This document shows, in pieces, positions 62,601 to 64,000 of a stretch of 64,000 nt of DNA; position 1 is the first letter of the stretch; each line of letters starts with the position of its first letter. The notes under the pieces are model-generated. The model saw only the letters and a program-made list of their open reading frames with translations, searched no databases and was not told where the DNA came from. This DNA comes from Hymenolepis diminuta. Lineage: Eukaryota > Platyhelminthes > Cestoda > Cyclophyllidea > Hymenolepididae. Location: assembly GCA_900708905.1 (NCBI GenBank), contig CAADRB010000011.1:2432452-2496451 (forward strand), read 5' to 3'. A program made the translations under genes and the position numbers.

Positions 62601-64000
62601 ATGCGCGCTTTAATTGGTCGGGACGATTTTAGGAAAAGGAAGGGCCGGTGCAGACAGGACTGGTTAGTAGCGGGGTTGATTAAGCGGTGTCTGCTACTAT
62701 CGTCTGAGGTATGTTTACTTTTTCCGGGTCGATGAGACATAGGCAAGCTGAGGACACACGATGTTTGTTTATGGAGTGCTTGGGTCGCAGGAATGGTTAA
62801 AGGCTTACAGAGATCACTTATGAGGACAAGATAATCAGATTTGGTGATGATTAGGAATGGTGTAAGATAAAATACTTCGGAGAAGAGGGATTCATTCTTC
62901 AATCTCATTATCAGTTCTGACAGTGAAATTCATTTTAGACCGATAAAGAGAACATATGGACAGTCTTATCAAGCACTCAAATATAAACTGAAAAGCGACT
63001 ACACGAATAATTCTGAGTAAGATCAAAGAAAAATACGAGAGAAACTCGTAAAATCTATAAAAACAAATTTCCTATTTCTTTTTCCAATTTGGATCATATA
63101 ATATATGCCAAATTTATAAATACATAGAAAATTTATTTGATAGGCACACTTAAAAGTTGAAAACTGATAGCTAGTAAATTCAACCTCACAGGTTAATTCG
63201 TGAATTACAATCTCATTACTCAAAGAATAAAGCGGCAAATTAAGTTACTTAAATTAGAGGCTAAGTACAGTACAATAACAGGTAGATAAATAGATCATGT
63301 GCTTAATCCCACAGATGAACATAAATCACAAAATTTCAACCACATAATCGATAATTTCGATGGTCTTTTGACTTGCCTGCATTGCTGAATAGATCCAATC
63401 GCTGTATTAGATTGCCAGATTTGTATCAGGGTCGCTCTGGTAACATGAGTCAAATTAATGGAGGAGATCACCGTTTTGAAATCCCGAACTCTATCACTTA
63501 AATCTCCTTCTTGAAAACCAGAATTCAACCATTTCGAAGTAGCTTGGAGTTTCAAGTCTTCTGTTTGCAGAATTCTATTAAGAAGGAGTTTAAGAGAACC
63601 CGATGTAGTTTTGGCAAGAAAGTCCCTTCTCTGATAGAGTTCTGTAAAATTCGTTGTTACAGTTGGCAAACAGAGACCAATAAGTTCTTCATTCTCAGTT
63701 GAATTTGCTACGGACCAAACGCCTAAAATATTATCTAGGGATAATCTTTTAAGCTCTGAAAGATTAGTCCGAACCTACCTTGTTTTCAGATATTCAATGC
63801 ACCAAGAAATGATTCTTTGTGAACCAAGATTATGCCCCATTAGAAATAGTCTTAGAACATTTTCAGAAGTTATTAACAATCTTCCAGAATAGGCATAGTT
63901 GATAATAGCCTCAACAATACTGAAAGTTATGGATTACATGACTTACTCACGTGAAAACCTCTTTAATTCCAATGTGATTGAACCCTCACCTCTTAGCTTA
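59685..64000 (-). CDS. BTB-BACK-Kelch (KLHL-like) protein, N-terminus beyond the window
   Basis: Exons, on the minus strand with phases checked: 64000-63947 (partial), 63919-63779, 63745-63377, 61148-61062, 60592-60402, 60356-60146, 60090-59685. The first two give the second half of a BTB domain (LRGEGSITLELKRFSRD, then IVEAIINYAYSGRLL). The third is a BACK domain starting LSLDNILGVWSVANSTENEE, then NFTELYQRRDFLAK. The rest carries Kelch repeats with the double glycines IFVFGGYN, IFIFGGYY, IIVVGGCD and IIVAGGDT, and a weaker first blade IFIYGW. Known KLHL proteins are substrate adaptors of cullin-3 ubiquitin ligases; the target here is unknown. Oddities are introns of 27 and 33 bp, a GC-AG intron and a 45-nt in-frame intron. 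The last blade is incomplete. Confidence 0.85.
60357..60401 (-). other. 45-nt intron without stop codon inside the Kelch repeats
   Basis: On the minus strand it begins GTAAAATTC at 60401 and ends TTTTAG at 60357. Its length is a multiple of three and it has no stop, so it reads through as a hydrophobic insert. Removing it gives SVICGDKIFVFGGYN, a proper Kelch blade start, which is why I treat it as an intron. Confidence 0.75.
61149..63376 (-). other. GC-AG intron of the Kelch gene, 2.2 kb
   Basis: The donor reads CAG followed by GCAAGT (minus strand, at 63376), the consensus for the rare GC-AG class. The acceptor is TTTTTCAG before 61148. Only this donor gives the phase needed by the next exon; the nearby GT (CAA/GTCAAA) does not. 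The intron holds the inverted family-C LTR-like repeat. Confidence 0.65.
62344..62902 (-). mobile_element. LTR-like repeat, family C, copy 2, in a Kelch intron
   Basis: Inverted partner of 19954-20505, about 560 bp. Its reverse complement starts TTGAAGAATGAATCCC and ends GGTGACCCTCTACA. The flanks carry AGAT just outside each end (rc: AGAT/TGAAG... and ...CTACA/AGAT), a possible 4-bp target duplication. The TATA-like site seen in copy 1 is changed here to GGTTATAAACAGCC. A 117-codon open frame within it (62555-62908) belongs to the repeat, not to a gene. Confidence 0.65.

Noticed and set aside
62555..62908. 117-codon minus-strand frame as a gene
   Set aside because: It is part of the LTR-like family C. 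The other copy at 19954-20505 does not preserve the frame.
1..64000. CRISPR arrays, operons, riboswitches or other bacterial features
   Set aside because: Spliced animal genes, solo LTRs and mariner elements show nuclear eukaryotic DNA. No regularly spaced repeats are present.

Overview
This is a 64 kb piece of eukaryotic (animal) genomic DNA. It is AT-rich and gene-poor, its genes are split by introns, and it is crowded with decayed and a few young transposable elements. The best guess for the source is a flatworm, probably a parasitic one. The reasons are that introns of 27-51 bp sit beside introns of several kb, base composition is AT-rich, and the proteins are recognisable but divergent animal proteins. 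Class and species cannot be fixed from the sequence alone, and another protostome is not excluded.

Genes, left to right. (1) 7806-8369 (+): one open block for a basic protein I do not recognise. (2) 30219-45629 (+): a 21-exon gene that I assembled by splice-phase matching. It gives one open frame of about 1038 residues and matches the DNA-repair protein MMS22L from end to end. (3) 48234-49409 (+): a single-exon protein kinase with AGC-type features and altered HRD and DFG motifs. (4) 57813-54994 (-): a small reticulon-like gene of four exons, with its 3' end not located. (5) above 64000 down to 59685 (-): a BTB-BACK-Kelch protein whose N-terminus lies beyond the window edge. These are housekeeping or family genes that simply lie near one another; nothing suggests an operon or a joint pathway.

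Mobile DNA. Two Tc1/mariner-superfamily copies (776-2120 and 43615-44772) carry the same broken transposase; the second lies in the last intron of the MMS22L gene. Two 299-bp solo LTRs of one family (16658-16956 and 23696-23994) are nearly identical, and each has a perfect 5-bp target duplication. At least four other dispersed families are LTR-like or unclassified. A tRNA-derived SINE family is scattered through introns and intergenic DNA, almost always on the minus strand.

The rest (roughly 3.2-5.8, 8.4-11.7, 12-16.6, 17-19.9, 20.5-23.7, 24.9-26.6, 26.9-30.2, 45.6-47.6 and 50.1-51.6 kb) holds no gene that I can support. I see no rRNA, functional tRNA, CRISPR array or bacterial-type feature. 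There is a 28-bp assembly gap at 41194-41221 and one N at 290.

I see no clear novel system. The most unusual items are the mosaic identity of the two dead mariner copies, the young solo-LTR family with a conserved terminal hairpin, the single-exon kinase with its altered motifs, and a GC-AG intron plus an in-frame 45-nt intron in the Kelch gene.
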